Shown here: positions 15,823-28,067 of the stretch, one piece after another
How positions within the stretch are numbered: the stretch's first letter is position 1
How the letters are laid out: every line of letters starts with the position of its first letter
Assembly: GCA_902729315.2 (NCBI GenBank)
Contig: LR746275.1
Coordinates: 3,426,001 to 3,490,000 of the forward strand
Length of the DNA: 64,000 nucleotides
From: Spirodela intermedia
Lineage: Eukaryota > Streptophyta > Magnoliopsida > Alismatales > Araceae
Direction: 5' to 3'
Translations under genes and position numbers: made by a program
Notes under the pieces: model-generated
Seen by the model: the letters and a program-made list of their open reading frames with translations, nothing else
The model's database searches: none
Told to the model about the DNA's origin: nothing

Positions 15823-18800
15823 ATGTTGGAGAAGGTGAAGGCGACGGCTGGCACCAGAATGTTCACCGTGGGGCTGGTGGGAGCGTGGTACTTCTCCAAC
15901 ATCGGGGTGCTGCTGCTCAACAAGTACCTCCTCAGCAACTACGGCTTCAAGTACCCGATCTTCCTCACCATGTGCCACATGACCGCATGCTCCTTGCTCA
16001 GCTACATAGCCATCGCTTGGATGAAGGTCGTGCCCATGCAGTCCCTGCGCTCTCGCGTCCAGTTCGCCAAGATCGCCACCCTCAGCCTTGTCTTCTGTAC
16101 CTCCGTCGTCAGCGGCAATGTCTCCCTCCGTTATCTTCCCGTCTCATTCAACCAAGCTGTAGGCGCCACAACCCCGTTCTTCACTGCCGTCTTCGCCTAC
16201 ATTATGACCGTTCGCCGTGAGGCCTGGATCACCTATATTACTCTAATCCCTGTCGTCACCGGTGTCGTCATTGCAAGCGGGGTAAGGGAGAAGATCGACG
16301 GAGATGCCAACCTCCTTTTTTTGTTTTAACCGTTGCTTCCCGTCCTGCAAGCATTCATTCTTTTTATTCCTGAGATCCGTCGAAGCAGAGTTCAGAACGA
16401 ACCCACTCTTAAGAAGATCGCTGCTGACACGCGTTGGTTCTTTATAATTGCAAGACCGGCAATATTCCAGTTTCTTGGAACCTTGTTGTGTTATGCATCT
16501 TTTCTTGATTGTGTTCAGAGGCAGCATGATGTGCTCTGCTATTTATTTTCTAATCTAGTTCTCATACACCTTTTTGTTCTTCGGGTTCCTGTCACGTCTG
16601 GCCTTCGTTTAATTATTTGCTGCCTTTTGTTGCTTCTTTTTTTTTTCCTTCTTACTTTGGTGTGTTGTCCTTTTCCCCCAATGGGTTATAAATGGTTGTT
16701 GGTTTTCGTTATATCAAGAAAGATAATGCTTGAAAATGTTAAATTTAAGAAGAATTAGGAAGATGTGATGTGAGGCAAATAGGGCGTCTTTGCATTCAAA
16801 TTAGTGTTGTTACCCGCTTATTAGTTTACAGCACTAGCGGCCTTCAGAACAAGAAGTCCTCCAGTGAAAACATTGTAGTTTAGTTTGTGATTTGGTCATG
16901 AAACCCGTCGATATTGAGCACTTCCCAAGGAATTTGGTTCTAAACTTGTCGATTTTTCCCAGTGATCGCCTGACCACAACCGAAACTGTTGAAATTTCTC
17001 TCGATCGTAACTAAATTTCAAAACTCTCTGTCTTGAACTTTCCTATTTTGGAGGCTATGATGCCGCAAATGAAAATTTCTACTTGCCATTATATTCCAAG
17101 TTCAAGTGGAAATCAGAGGTAAAATTCTTGATTGCAGCGATACACTCTTTGGGTTTTTTTCGACCTTATATCTTTGGCTCACCCCTCCTATTCTTCATCA
17201 TCCTTTCCTAGTTGTCCATACACTACTTAGGTCGTTACCTTATGGTTGTCAGAGTATTTAGTGGTGCTGGCCACCCTTCCAACGCGAGGAAAATGAAGGA
17301 TAAGCCAAGCTTTAGATCCTTTTGTCTTCCGTACAACAAGTATGATGCATTTTTTTATAAATACCGTCCACATGTGGGTTTGGATGCGTTACATAGTTTT
17401 TTCCCTTAGCTCTTAGCTTAATTTGTTTTCACTTCTCTGACTTGTGCTGTATTCGTTCATAGATATGCATGGGTTCTCATGAAATGTTGTATATGTGTAA
17501 ATTCTGCCCTTTGAGAAGGTCGAACGGTATGTCATCTCGTTCAATTTTATGCCATGTTCAGGGAGAGCCGAGCTTCCATTTATTCGGATTCATGATGTGC
17601 ATTGGTGCTACCGCTGCAAGGGCGCTGAAGTCAGTGCTGCAAGGGATTTTGCTGTCATCGGAGGGGTAAATTTTCCCTTTTATTCAGTTGTTTTTATCGT
17701 AAGTTTTTCTCGCTTCTAACCTTTAGACATTAGTTATTATGATCAGTAAGATTGTCTTTTCAAAGGTTTACTTGACCCGTGGATTGACCAGTCCGTTGAC
17801 TCTACTCCTGTTCTTTTCTCAGGGAAAAGCTTAATTCGATGAATCTTCTTCTGTACATGGCTCCAATAGCTGTATTGTTTCTGCTCCCTGCAACGCTCCT
17901 GCTGGAAGAAAATGTCGTTGGCATCGCAGTAGCACTCGCCAGAGAAGACACCAAAATCGTTTGGTACCTTCTCTTGAATTCTGCGATGGCATATTTTGTG
18001 AATTTGACCAATTTCCTGGTCACTAGGCATACCAGCGCGTTGACCCTCCAGGTAATCAGAAAACCCATATGAAGAATAGCATCCTCTGACTCTCTGTTTC
18101 AGTATTAAACAAACAAGCATCACTTTTTTTCCTCCTTTTTTTTTTCCTTTTTTGATTTCGGCGATTTTATATTGCGTCCATTTTTGTATCGTTTTCTACT
18201 CCACCTGCTTGGTTTTTGCATCAAAATGATTCCTTTCTTGGTATGTGTACTTGAAATCCTCGGTGCATGCTGCTCAAATTTCTCAAGCTTCGTTTTTTCA
18301 GTTGGTCTCAAAGGGCATTGTAGACATCTTACCATATGATAATCTCCCGCATCATTCATACCCGGACCAGTCTAAGTTTTCAGGAGGGAAAGTCTTTGAA
18401 ACTAGTGACTGAAAGAACGAAATCAGCGGTTCCCTACTCGGTCCTAGAACTGCATTCATCCTTCACTATGGCTCCGGGCGGATCTCTCCCCCGTAGATCT
18501 CAAGATAGGGTGGCAGGACATGTTGTGGACCACAGCTCGACCCCAGATCCATTTAGTTGTTGGCTTTTTTGCAATTAATTAATTTATTCATTAATCGGTC
18601 AGAACAAAGTTATGGCCCGAAACCCCATGTTAGGAGGAGGAACTTGCCCAGAGTCTTCGACAAGCATCGTCAACCATGGACGTAGATGATGATAGACACA
18701 GAATCAATCCACGTGGTTGTAGATATGGCTTTATTTTATTACTGCGTTGTTTGATTTGCTCAGCCCAAATGTGTGGCAATCTCCTTCAGGTTCTGGGCAA

Positions 18801-18936
18801 CGCCAAGGGAGCGGTGGCCGTGGTGGTCTCGATCCTGATCTTCAAGAACCCGGTCTCGGTCACGGGGATGTTCGGCTACGCCGTCACCGTCCTCGGCGTG
18901 ATCCTCTACAGCGAGGCCAAGAAGCGGAACAAATAA
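15823..18936 (+). CDS. Golgi nucleotide-sugar transporter, UUAT/At3g11320 type
   Basis: This is a member of the plant NST-KT/triose-phosphate-translocator-like family in the drug/metabolite transporter superfamily. Its Arabidopsis relatives (UUAT1, At3g11320, At5g05820) move UDP-uronic acids and related nucleotide sugars into the Golgi for pectin and xylan synthesis. Exons 15823-16281, 17562-17665, 17823-18051 and 18790-18936 give 312 residues, with about ten predicted transmembrane helices. Highly conserved stretches are [91 protein letters not shown] and the C-terminal KKRNK, a dilysine-like ER/Golgi signal. The ATG used gives an N-terminus of normal length. Intron 1 (1280 bases) has open frames that are not exons. 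The exact substrate is inferred from family membership. Confidence 0.94.
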
Positions 18937-19883
18937 GGAAAGGCGGCGGGTGGCGGGTGGTGGCGGCGGTGCTGCCTATTTTCTCTAGTCGTCGGCTGGC
19001 GGGTGGGCGGCCGGCCGATCATTCTTTTTGGCCGGAGATCAGCGCGAGAGGGGGTTTTCCCGGCAGGGGAGGAGACGAGGAATTTCAGTAATAATAAAAG
19101 AGAAAGAGGAGAGATGACGACTGATCGAACGAAGCTCCAATATATATTTACCTATAGTCGCCTTCCTTTTTGGAGAAGAGAACAAGGGGGGGCTAGTGGA
19201 TGCAGCCGCCGCCACCGCCGCCGCTGCCGCAGCCTCTCCTTTGAGCCACATCCCCCCATTCTTCCTGGAGAGAGGACAACCTTGGTTGGACGTGTTCGAG
19301 CTGTATTGTTTATTTTTTCCTTCAATTTATAGAAAAAGTTTTTGCTATCTCGATTATCATCTGCTCCCTGTGTTGCTGCTTCCCCCACTTTCCCCTCCGC
19401 CCCCATCTCCCTGCTACAAATGGCTGGGAGCTGGAGAGAGTTACACGATCAAGTTTGTGTCCATTTGTGGATGGATGCAAAGCAGATAAAAGTCAACACT
19501 CTAGTTCCGCCGCACCAGCCGCCGGCGACGCCGGGGCGAGAGCAGACTCTAGTAGTATTAAGTTAACAGAAATGGAAACAGATCCCCACGCGTTGCAAGA
19601 ACTAGCCTGCAGTCAACGGAAAAAAAATAATCCGGCGTACCTCTGATGGAAAGTCTTCTGGTGCCTTTCCGTTCCCAGAAAATGGGCTTTCAGATCGTCA
19701 GAGGAGTCGCCAAGCCCATGCTTCTTCAACCGGAGAGTCTCGTAGCCAATCCCTCTCCCTCGAGCTCCATCAGAGTCTCAAAAGAATCTCAATCTCCGCG
19801 GAATTACTTACCGGTATGCTCTTCATGTAGATTCGATGCTGATTCTTCGTCCGATGCAGCCGTCAGCTGTCAGAAACCAGTTT
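18937..19883. other. Tail-to-tail spacer with 3' UTRs
   Basis: This is the convergent 3' space of the transporter gene and the serine-rich gene. It contains a short GCC/CCG triplet run (19203-19232). A splice-flanked stretch on the minus strand near 19815-19870 (acceptor TTTCTGACAG, donor CCG|GTAAGT) could be an alternative last exon or UTR exon of the serine-rich gene. Nothing else is recognisable. Confidence 0.45.
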
Positions 19884-22681
19884 TTACGGGGATTGGATGT
19901 CAGGTAACGCTTGGAGATGGCTTTCGCAATCGTCCCCTGCGCCTGCCATCTCCACCTTACTACTATTCTCAGCATGTGAGCTGGTCTTGGGGGTGATTTC
20001 ACGGGAAGGGTGGTGGTCTCTCTGAATGTCTCTGCTCATCTCCTGGCCGTCCAGATCTTTACTTCCATCGACAGACGCCCCAGGAGATTCTTCAATGGCC
20101 CGATTCGTGATTCCCGTGTTCTGAGGGTTGTTAGGGTTTGCTGATGTGGCAGGCTGAGGCCTACCGAGCTTCTGTCTGTTGACTGCTCCAGCACCCGTGC
20201 TTAATCTGGAGGCCCTTGAAAGCATAGTACCACGAGAACTCTTCTGAGGATTCCTGTTGGAACCCTGGGGCTGAGATTTCTCCTGGAAAGGGAAAGTTTT
20301 CAGTCCGGGAATGAGCGGAAACAGAGAACAGATGAATAAAAATGATGATGATAACGCCGCCGTCACGAATGGGAGAAGAGGGAGGAGGGGTGGACTCACT
20401 GCATCGAAATATCCAATCTTTGGGGATGGCAACCGGAGCCCAGAGGGTTTGAGCTCTTTTGAACCAGAAGTAGAAACAGAGCATCTGACAGCATCGAAAC
20501 ATGATGGATTGGTCGCCAAATGGGTCCTGGAGGACGCTCTGCCCTCATGCTCAACCTGCGGAACCCTTGCGGAGGTGGGACGATGCCCATTAGGATGCGA
20601 AGGAGGTACTCGGCTTTGAAATGAAGGACTGGTCTGGAGGTCGGTTGGTGAGTTGGTAGGCCGTCTGGCCAACGAAGCCGAGGAGGAGGATGACCCCGAA
20701 GTGAAGCTCTCAACAGAGCTGGACGGAGATATGCTTGGAGAAACCTTTGGTTTGGACTTTCTACCTATAGTCCCCATTTTATTTCTTAGGTCTCTTACTT
20801 GGCATGTGCTGGCAGGCTCTGGGATTGAGGACCCAACTTTTCTAGCTGCTTTCTCCTCGGAGCTCTCTAAAGGGGCTCTGCTTAAACGATCATGTGAAGA
20901 GACACATGATCTACCACTTGAGAGAGAACCAGGTGGATGGGAGTTGATAGAAGAACCAGAAAGAGTGGAATGGGGAGTGGCTCTGCATGAACCTCCTGAA
21001 AGGAGTCTCCTTGTAGCTGTAACAGGCTGGCTGTTGCCTACATCCCCTGAAACGGAAAAAGATAAGCCACTATATTTATTTTTTAAAAAAAGAATAAGCT
21101 CCAAAATTGCAGGAAGGGGTGAAGTGCTCAGGAGCCACCGACGTATGGCACAAGGGAATCTCTACCAGGAAGATCTTCGGTCTTTTTTCTGGTTTGGAGA
21201 CTTGATTGGACGTTTCCAGAAGGTCTGCTGTTTAGTACTATGGGAATTCTCGCCGCAGTCTTTGGTGGCCTTGGTGAAACCTTCTTCGCTCTACTTTCAT
21301 TGGCAGCCTTTGTGCAAGCAAATGATGAGTTAGATAATCCCATCCACTAATTCGTCGGAAGCTTTTGAGGAAAGGTATTTACATACCACTCGCGTATTAC
21401 TAGCAGCTTCTTCAGGTACTGCCACTGATTGTTGAGCACTTAGGCCATGCTTAGGGGAGGCGATTGAAGGCTTCATCTGATGTTTGTAGGAATTTTTAAT
21501 GATCACGTATCCAAAGTACTAAGAACTGTTGATTCTCTGTTTTGGGTATAAATTACCTTAGGCCGAGGAGAATGACGCCAATTCTTAGACGCTGCACGAA
21601 CACAATCATGAGAACAACGAGCTTACATTATTTTTTTAATAGCAAATTACTAAAGAAAGGCGGGAGATGAAATATTGAAATTTACTATAGCTAACATATC
21701 TACACTAATAGACCAGAAATTCAACGCTAACGGCAAAACCTACCAGAGTTCAATGAAGCGCTGGAACGTGACAACAACGAATTTCTAGCATGGTCTGTTT
21801 GAGACTTTTGAACAGAGGACTGTAAATTCTCAACCAGATTGGCCTCACCAGATCCAACGCACCACTTATCCCCATCCAAGTCAGCGTTTGACTCGGATGA
21901 TTTTCTCGCATATTCTGGAATTCCGGGCAATGATTGTTTTGGTATATTCCTGAACGTATTATTCGCATCAGCTAGTTCTTCAGGATCAAGAACTCCTGAG
22001 ACAATATACGCGATTAGATTATCCACTTTAATATTTAAGTAATAAGAGCAGGTTTTCATCTGCACAATAGCACAGTATACCTTCACTAGTGAAGAATGCG
22101 CTGTCCCATGCCATACTTTTGCGTAAATTGTACCTTCGTGTACAATTTTTTGGTTCTGGAGAATCGGATGGTAGAGGAACTGGGTCCAGTCGGACGCTAG
22201 ATTTATCTTTAAATTTTACTGGAGACATGCTCTCCTCAATATGACCTTAAAAATAAAAAAAATCCAGATAATATTATATCATCCATACAATAGCAACACA
22301 AGTAGCATGTCATAAACAATGAACAATCTCTACATTGATACTGGCCAAATTGAAAATACCTTTTAATGTTTTTACAAAATTGGTCTTCGAAATTATACAA
22401 CTCATATATACATGCGACGGAACGCTCGACCCAACAACAGTATCCTATAGTAACCTTTTTACGGGTATAAGAAGTGAAAAGGAGAGAGAACAATTCTATA
22501 GTACCAATGGTATAACATGACCTCAGAACCCAGTAATTAGCATTATTGCGACAGATAATGTAATAGAAGGAATATTGACTCAGCAAGGAATCAGATATGC
22601 CTAACTATCATGCAGAAACCTGTCTTGCGAGAGGCTGAAACTCAAGGAAGGCACATTCAGGCTCTCAGAATTAGTCCACAC

Positions 22682-22728
<47 letters not shown>

Positions 22729-24547
22729 TGATTTGCTCTGTTTTCGACCAGTTGAAAACAGAACTCAACGAGGATACAGAATCCATACCGATTGTAGAAG
22801 TATGGTGTCTTCTGGAGCCGGAAATTAAGAAATCCAATACCCGAGAAAATAGTTTAAAGACAAAGACAGTAGTCCACCCAGCTAGGGTCTCCACTGAGAT
22901 AGAGATGTACCCATCATTTCTGGATGGCTAAGAAGTAGAATTTCTACAGAATATAGAATCCAAACATATTACAGCAAATGATGCTTTGTGGAAAACGTAA
23001 CTGAGAAATTTAAGCCCTTTGCGCTAAATCCGAAGACAGAAATACTTGCCCATAAAAATGTCTTACTGTGTAAGAAGGCAAAAGGACAAAAACATTTTTC
23101 CTTGGACGCCAGTAACAACTCGAAGAAACTTTCAATCGACAAAGATATGAGGCGTGAGAAAAGGTTACACTTCGAACAGATCGTAAAAAGCAATCGGTTT
23201 CACGCTAAAACTAAATTATTAAAAAATAAATCTCGTAGGGAGCTCTAAACGGCAGTACATGAGACAGGAAAGAATAATCCTAAATGTTGAATCAGCTACA
23301 GATTATTATTCGCGTCTGAATACATGGACTTCATTATAACAAAAGAACCGAGAAATGACAAATTAGTTCTTTTTTCATTGGAGGAGCCAGGTTTGCAGCA
23401 AGCAAACGGTAAGAGGAAGAGCACTCAGAGTTGAAGCTTATCCATTAATCTATGCCAGTTCAATTCTGCGTCCACAATTTCATAAGCTGGAGTTGCTGGC
23501 TGCCCGCACTCCGAGACCTAGGCAACAGTCTAGTATGCTCAAAATTCTGACCTATAGCACGTGCTACAAGAGTGCAATATCATGTATCTAAGATTTTAAC
23601 TCTACAAGAGGTATCACTAATCGCAGTAATAGGTAGTGGAATTATTATCTCAAAGTAGCCATAACATGGGATTTACTCCGTAGAAAACAAATTTCCTGCT
23701 TAAAATTGTCCATGACGACATGATAGCAAAACCGATAGAATCACCGAGTAATCCTTAAAATTTCCATAATGACCAGCTTTGAATGCATGAACCATCGGCT
23801 AATTCAGGGACAATAAACTACTGGTAGATGGCTCATGTATGTATGACTTAGAAATGACGCGGTATACTTTGGCTTCTTGCCAAAATCCACCAATAGTACA
23901 ATAATACTCAGATCAACGAAATATTTGTAGAGCGATAATTCATGAGCTGTAAGCGTGCACGTAATAATTAAAAGCTGAAATATTTTTAGATGTTTCATTG
24001 ACTAGCCTTCCTCAGATTGATTGGCAATGCATGCGATCTCACTCTTCTATGTCCCCGCATATCCCTTTGTATCTTTGGGAAGTTCCCGTATAAAGATGTT
24101 AAAAAACCATCTCCAGAACGGCAACTGCAAGTAACAAGGACGATGAACTAGCTATTTGATCTCGCTGGCTCTTGAGTTCATCGTGCAGAACACGCCTCAC
24201 GATCCCCGAATCTTGAGAAAATTTACCAAGAACTGGGAATTTGAGGCGAAGTATCGAAGACGAGTGAAATACGAGGACAACAGTATTCTGATTTCTGAAA
24301 GCCGGCGACATCAAATGATCAACCAGAGAAACTAAGAGAACTCTCGGGATCTTTTCCCACAGGATCAATCGAAACGCGGCAACATCGCCATAGCGGAAAA
24401 AAAAAGAAGGTCCATCAGGTATCATGCAAGCCCGAGGAGATGATTACCGGACTCTTTGGTGACGCCGGGCGGGGAGGAGAGGAGGATATCATCCTCGGAG
24501 AACACATCGATGAGAGAAACACTCTCCAGGTCCTTCCCGTTGTCCAT
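19884..24547 (-). CDS. Serine-rich CORD-like protein (probable microtubule-associated)
   Basis: I built eight exons: 24547-24448, 22245-22081, 21995-21744, 21591-21557 (35 bases), 21476-21387, 21307-21166, 21046-20400 and 20282-19884. All phases agree and 609 residues result. The start is MDNGKDLESVSLIDVFSEDD. Conserved blocks are YNLRKSMAWDSAFFTSEGVLDPEEL (residues about 65-90) and, after a long Ser/Pro/Arg-rich disordered region, KPSGLRLPSPKIGYFDA. Both blocks recur in a family of plant proteins that, to my recollection, includes the CORTICAL MICROTUBULE DISORDERING (CORD) group, which disturbs cortical microtubule order during secondary wall patterning. I see no enzymatic domain. The basic, low-complexity middle would suit microtubule binding. 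The gene model is solid except for the last exon; the functional label is tentative. Confidence 0.7.
22246..24447 (-). other. Large first intron of the CORD-like gene, with a (TA)n tract
   Basis: This 2.2 kb AT-rich intron contains a perfect (TA)n microsatellite of about 20 repeats at 22683-22723. No recognisable coding or transposon sequence was found. Short frames on both strands look random. Confidence 0.75.
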
Positions 24548-25172
24548 GTCGCCAGAGCAGCCGCCCCAAACCTGGCTTCCGAAATGAGAGGAGCCTCGGG
24601 GTAATGGGGCTTCTGGGAATCTTGGCCCAGAGATTTGAACTAAGAATTGGAGGGCAAATGGGAGAGAGGAGCGGGAGGGAGCTTCTAGAAAATGTCGCCT
24701 CAAGATGTACCATACTCCGCCGGATCAACGTAAGCCCTGGTCGGGCCGAGCCCGACACGAAGCCCGTATCCGCCTGATTGACGTGGGCCCGCTATGACGT
24801 GGAGAACAGAGATAATCCACGCAATAATTGTCCCGCTAATGGGCCCACCAACCATTATAGCCTACTCATGGATGTATCCTCAAATCTAGAATTTTCTTAT
24901 TCCTTCCTTCCACAGTCCATCCGGAGAAAAGACACAGGAACTGGCTCTCCATGTAGAGAGAGAGAGAGAGAACCAAAACTGTTTCCTACGAGAAAAAGGT
25001 CTCCTCGACCCACAGCTTCGTAATATTTAAAGAAAAACCCAGCTCTAGAATCATCCAGAATCCACATCGTTCATATGAACCCAGAAAGTCGGCCGTCTCC
25101 GTGTCCAATGGAAAAACCAGGCTGTGCACATATAGACCCTTGTTATTGAAAAAATAACGGCCGTCGGGGAGG
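24548..25172. promoter_or_regulatory. Upstream region of the CORD-like gene and 3' flank of ADT
   Basis: Both neighbours are on the minus strand. This space holds the CORD-like leader and promoter and the 3' UTR of arogenate dehydratase. A (GA)n run lies at about 24955-24972 and GGGCCC/TGGGCC words occur at 24784-24790 and 24839-24845. No coding sequence is recognisable. Confidence 0.5.
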
Positions 25173-28067
25173 TCATGTCTGGCTGATATCCTTCGGGTAG
25201 CTCCCTAGAATCCTCAAGAAGGTGGCGATTTCCTGCATAAAGCGAAAAAAACTCAGAAAAAAAAATAATAATCTGATTTTTGTGGACCAGAAGCATTTCC
25301 ATGGAAATATGTTTCACGATCTCCCTCCACCTTGAGATGTCTGAGGGCATTCTGGGCATGTAAGGACGCCATGGATGCTTCGAAGTCCACGTAGAAGAGA
25401 TAGTCAAAGTACCTGTGTCAACCATACAACAGTGAAATAATTGTCTTAAAAAATATTAAGAACTATGTGTTTGACTTCTTGGAATGAGGGACCGACTTTT
25501 GGGACCCATTGCTGCCGTCATCGGAGACCCTCAGCGGCTTCTTCCTCAGTGGGCGGCTCTCAATCTGGAAACAGATGAAACACCCTGTAAATGCTGAGTC
25601 GTTGACTTTTCCAAGGTCAGATGATGGGGTTTGACTATTTGCCTTCGTCAGGTTGATCTCCCGCATTGAGAACACAGCGAGTGCCTTGAAAAGCACGCCG
25701 GGCCCTTCTTCTAGAGAAAAAACTATACTCGTCTGAAAATGGAGCAAGAAATGACGCTGTCTCCAATGAACCAGGGTAACAGTACTTTCCATAGGCGGCC
25801 AGAGATTACCTTGAATGACCTATCGATGCCCGGGATAATGGGTTCCCTGGCCAACATCAGAAATCTAGTAATATTATCAGGATCATCCTGTAGAGTATGG
25901 AGAGAACAGTTAGATACTATATATAGCAGGTGATGAAGGAGGACTTATAGAAAGCTGGCGAGAACCTGGATATCTCGGCAAAGAATGTTCAAGCCATAGA
26001 TTGCAGCAGCCCGGGAGCTAGCCACAGCTCCTGTGTCCAGCAGCATGTGGGTAGCCACATACTGCAGATGCATTTCAGGGGAGTATCCATGAATGCGTCT
26101 TGTGAAGAGAAGAGTCGTTTATAGAGAGATACTCAAGAGCTTCACCTGGGCAGCACCGGCGGTGTCATCCGCAGATTCTCTGACGACCCCGAGCTTTGTC
26201 AGGGTCTGCTCACACTGCGCAAGTGCCTACAGTCTTCGCGGATCAGGAACGCTTCCATGGCAGGATACAGAAAGAAACTGGGAAAAGTGGGAGATCTTCA
26301 GCAGGAAGTTACTTGAGGATGACTGAGGACTCTCCTCAGGCTGTTAATCTCCACACCGTGATTGGCCAACAAGCAATGTCGTACTGCAAAATAGACTTCC
26401 CCGACGATGTGCAGATTATACTTAAGTAGAAGATCGTAGTTACGATGGATGCTGCCCCCCAGCGAGTTCTCAATTGGTAGAACAGCTCGATCAACGAGAA
26501 ATCTCTCAACAGCCTACAGAAAGATACAAATAAACTTTTTAACTAGATGAACGAGAGGAAACTGCCATTGGTTGATCAAAAAAGAAGAAAAAGTTTCTTA
26601 AAAAGGCTGGGCAATCACCCTTCAAAGTTTGAATCGCCCAGGAGAATTCTCCCAAGGATGAGCTGTACCATATCAATTTTACCTTAAACAGGTATCTTCC
26701 ATCAAAGTCTAGATAAGAATGACTGAGTTGTATGTAATTCGCTGTGGGAATCCAGGGCCTCTTACGACTGTTTATGGGAACTCTAAATAGAGAAGCAAAA
26801 CACAAGAGCAGCCATAAATTCGGTGCTTGCAGCTGCATAACAAGTAGCAATGAATTGGGTATACGTACTACTTCTCCCTTTTTTTGTTGGAGTCCGGTTT
26901 CTAATTCTCCTACTTTCAACCTTATGAAATTTTAAACACATATATTTGAAATAAATCAGTGACGATGAACATCTTACTTCAGTATCTTTAAGTCAAGGTC
27001 CCCCTCTGACAAAACGGAAGGGAGATCCCAAATCACATCGGTGATGAAAGGGGGACTACATTCATGGAAAATTTGCACAATATCCACCATTCTGTGGTTC
27101 GATCCGTCACCTCATTCATCTCCTCTTTGATGTATGATGACAGCATATGCACAATCATGGGTGTCGGAGAGGGCAGCATGAGTATCCCCATGGGTATTTA
27201 GAAGGCCTGAGAAAATAAGAGCGCTCTAGAAGCACATTCATCAAAACTCATCCCATTCATGAGTTCCCAATCAGAGATATCCAAGAGAGACAAGTATATC
27301 TCAAATCTTTCTGACTGGGTTATGAAAAAGAGAATCACTCACAAATAAGTCCAAGAAGCCACGATATTGGCATTTAATTGAAAAGATGAGTATCTGCTTA
27401 CGTCGAAAGCAGTTTCGAATAGCTCGCATGGGACTGCTTCGCAGTTGGGATATGCCTTTGCGGCCGCAGACTCACTGTATGCTCCCGGAACACCCTTGAA
27501 ATGATTTCAGACACAACGAGAGTGATTACCGTGAGACTAGGGATGGGATGAAGTAGTTCACAGGAGAAAGGAACAAGTGCGGCTAACAACCTGATATGCA
27601 ACGCGGAGAGGAGATCCTTCTACGGAACCAGACAGATCCGTTATCGACAGAGGCTCTGGAAAGAAATAAGATCGTCACAAAAAACTAAGAACTGAACAGA
27701 AACAACAGGCGGAAAGGCTTGCGGCGCGTCAGAATTCTCAGTTCATTCACATTATCTGATCCTCGTGCTGCACGGTCGTTCAAAACTCTAATTTCCACTC
27801 ACTTCGGAGAACCTGAGACTCCTTCCCGCGAAGATCACCCGCCGGAGTCAGCTTCAAACCACCGGCGCCCGTCTCTAAGGTCCGAGCATCCTCTAGCCCC
27901 CCGTCCTCTTCCGCCAGTCCTGCTCTGATGCGGGGAGTCGCGAAGGCCTGCGGCGGTCGCCGCCGAAACGCCACCTTCGGAGAAACTCCGGCGGGTCTCC
28001 TCGGCGCCGCTAATCTACACGAGCAAGATGACGAGGCAGACGGCCCCCCTGCCACAGTGGCGGCCAT
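25173..28067 (-). CDS. ADT2: Arogenate dehydratase / prephenate dehydratase, plastidial (ADT2-like)
   Basis: This enzyme decarboxylates and dehydrates arogenate to phenylalanine, the last step of Phe synthesis in plastids. Eleven exons: 28067-27803, 27655-27591, 27494-27402, 26513-26313, 26226-26146, 26061-25966, 25887-25810, 25732-25643, 25564-25497, 25412-25331 and 25232-25173. They give 392 residues. A GC-rich transit peptide (residues about 1-85) precedes the PDT domain, with [46 protein letters not shown] and the catalytic NITRF. The C-terminal ACT domain has [14 protein letters not shown] and the allosteric INLTKIESRP. The multi-exon structure and sequence match ADT1/ADT2 rather than the intronless ADT3-6. 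The intron splitting NLTK|IESRP has a GC donor (25642). A second in-frame ATG at 28133 is possible, but 28067 has the better context (GATGGCC). Confidence 0.96.
26514..27401 (-). other. ADT intron 3 with a coding-like tract
   Basis: This is the longest ADT intron (888 bases). On the minus strand a 38-codon frame starting near 27090 ([20 protein letters not shown]) looks protein-like. It is not part of arogenate dehydratase, and I do not recognise it. It could be a captured exon fragment or chance. Confidence 0.4.

Noticed and set aside
16333-16758. 141-codon open frame in intron 1 of the transporter gene
   Set aside because: It lies between validated splice sites that join ASG to GEPSF, is hydrophobic low-complexity sequence and lacks family similarity.
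22683-22723. (TA)n tract as a transposon target or regulatory element
   Set aside because: It is a simple microsatellite in an intron with no terminal inverted repeats around it.
26514-27401. Suspected loss of the ADT segment after FETAFD
   Set aside because: The expected continuation ([16 protein letters not shown]) is found in phase at 26513 after an 888-base intron; the gene is intact.
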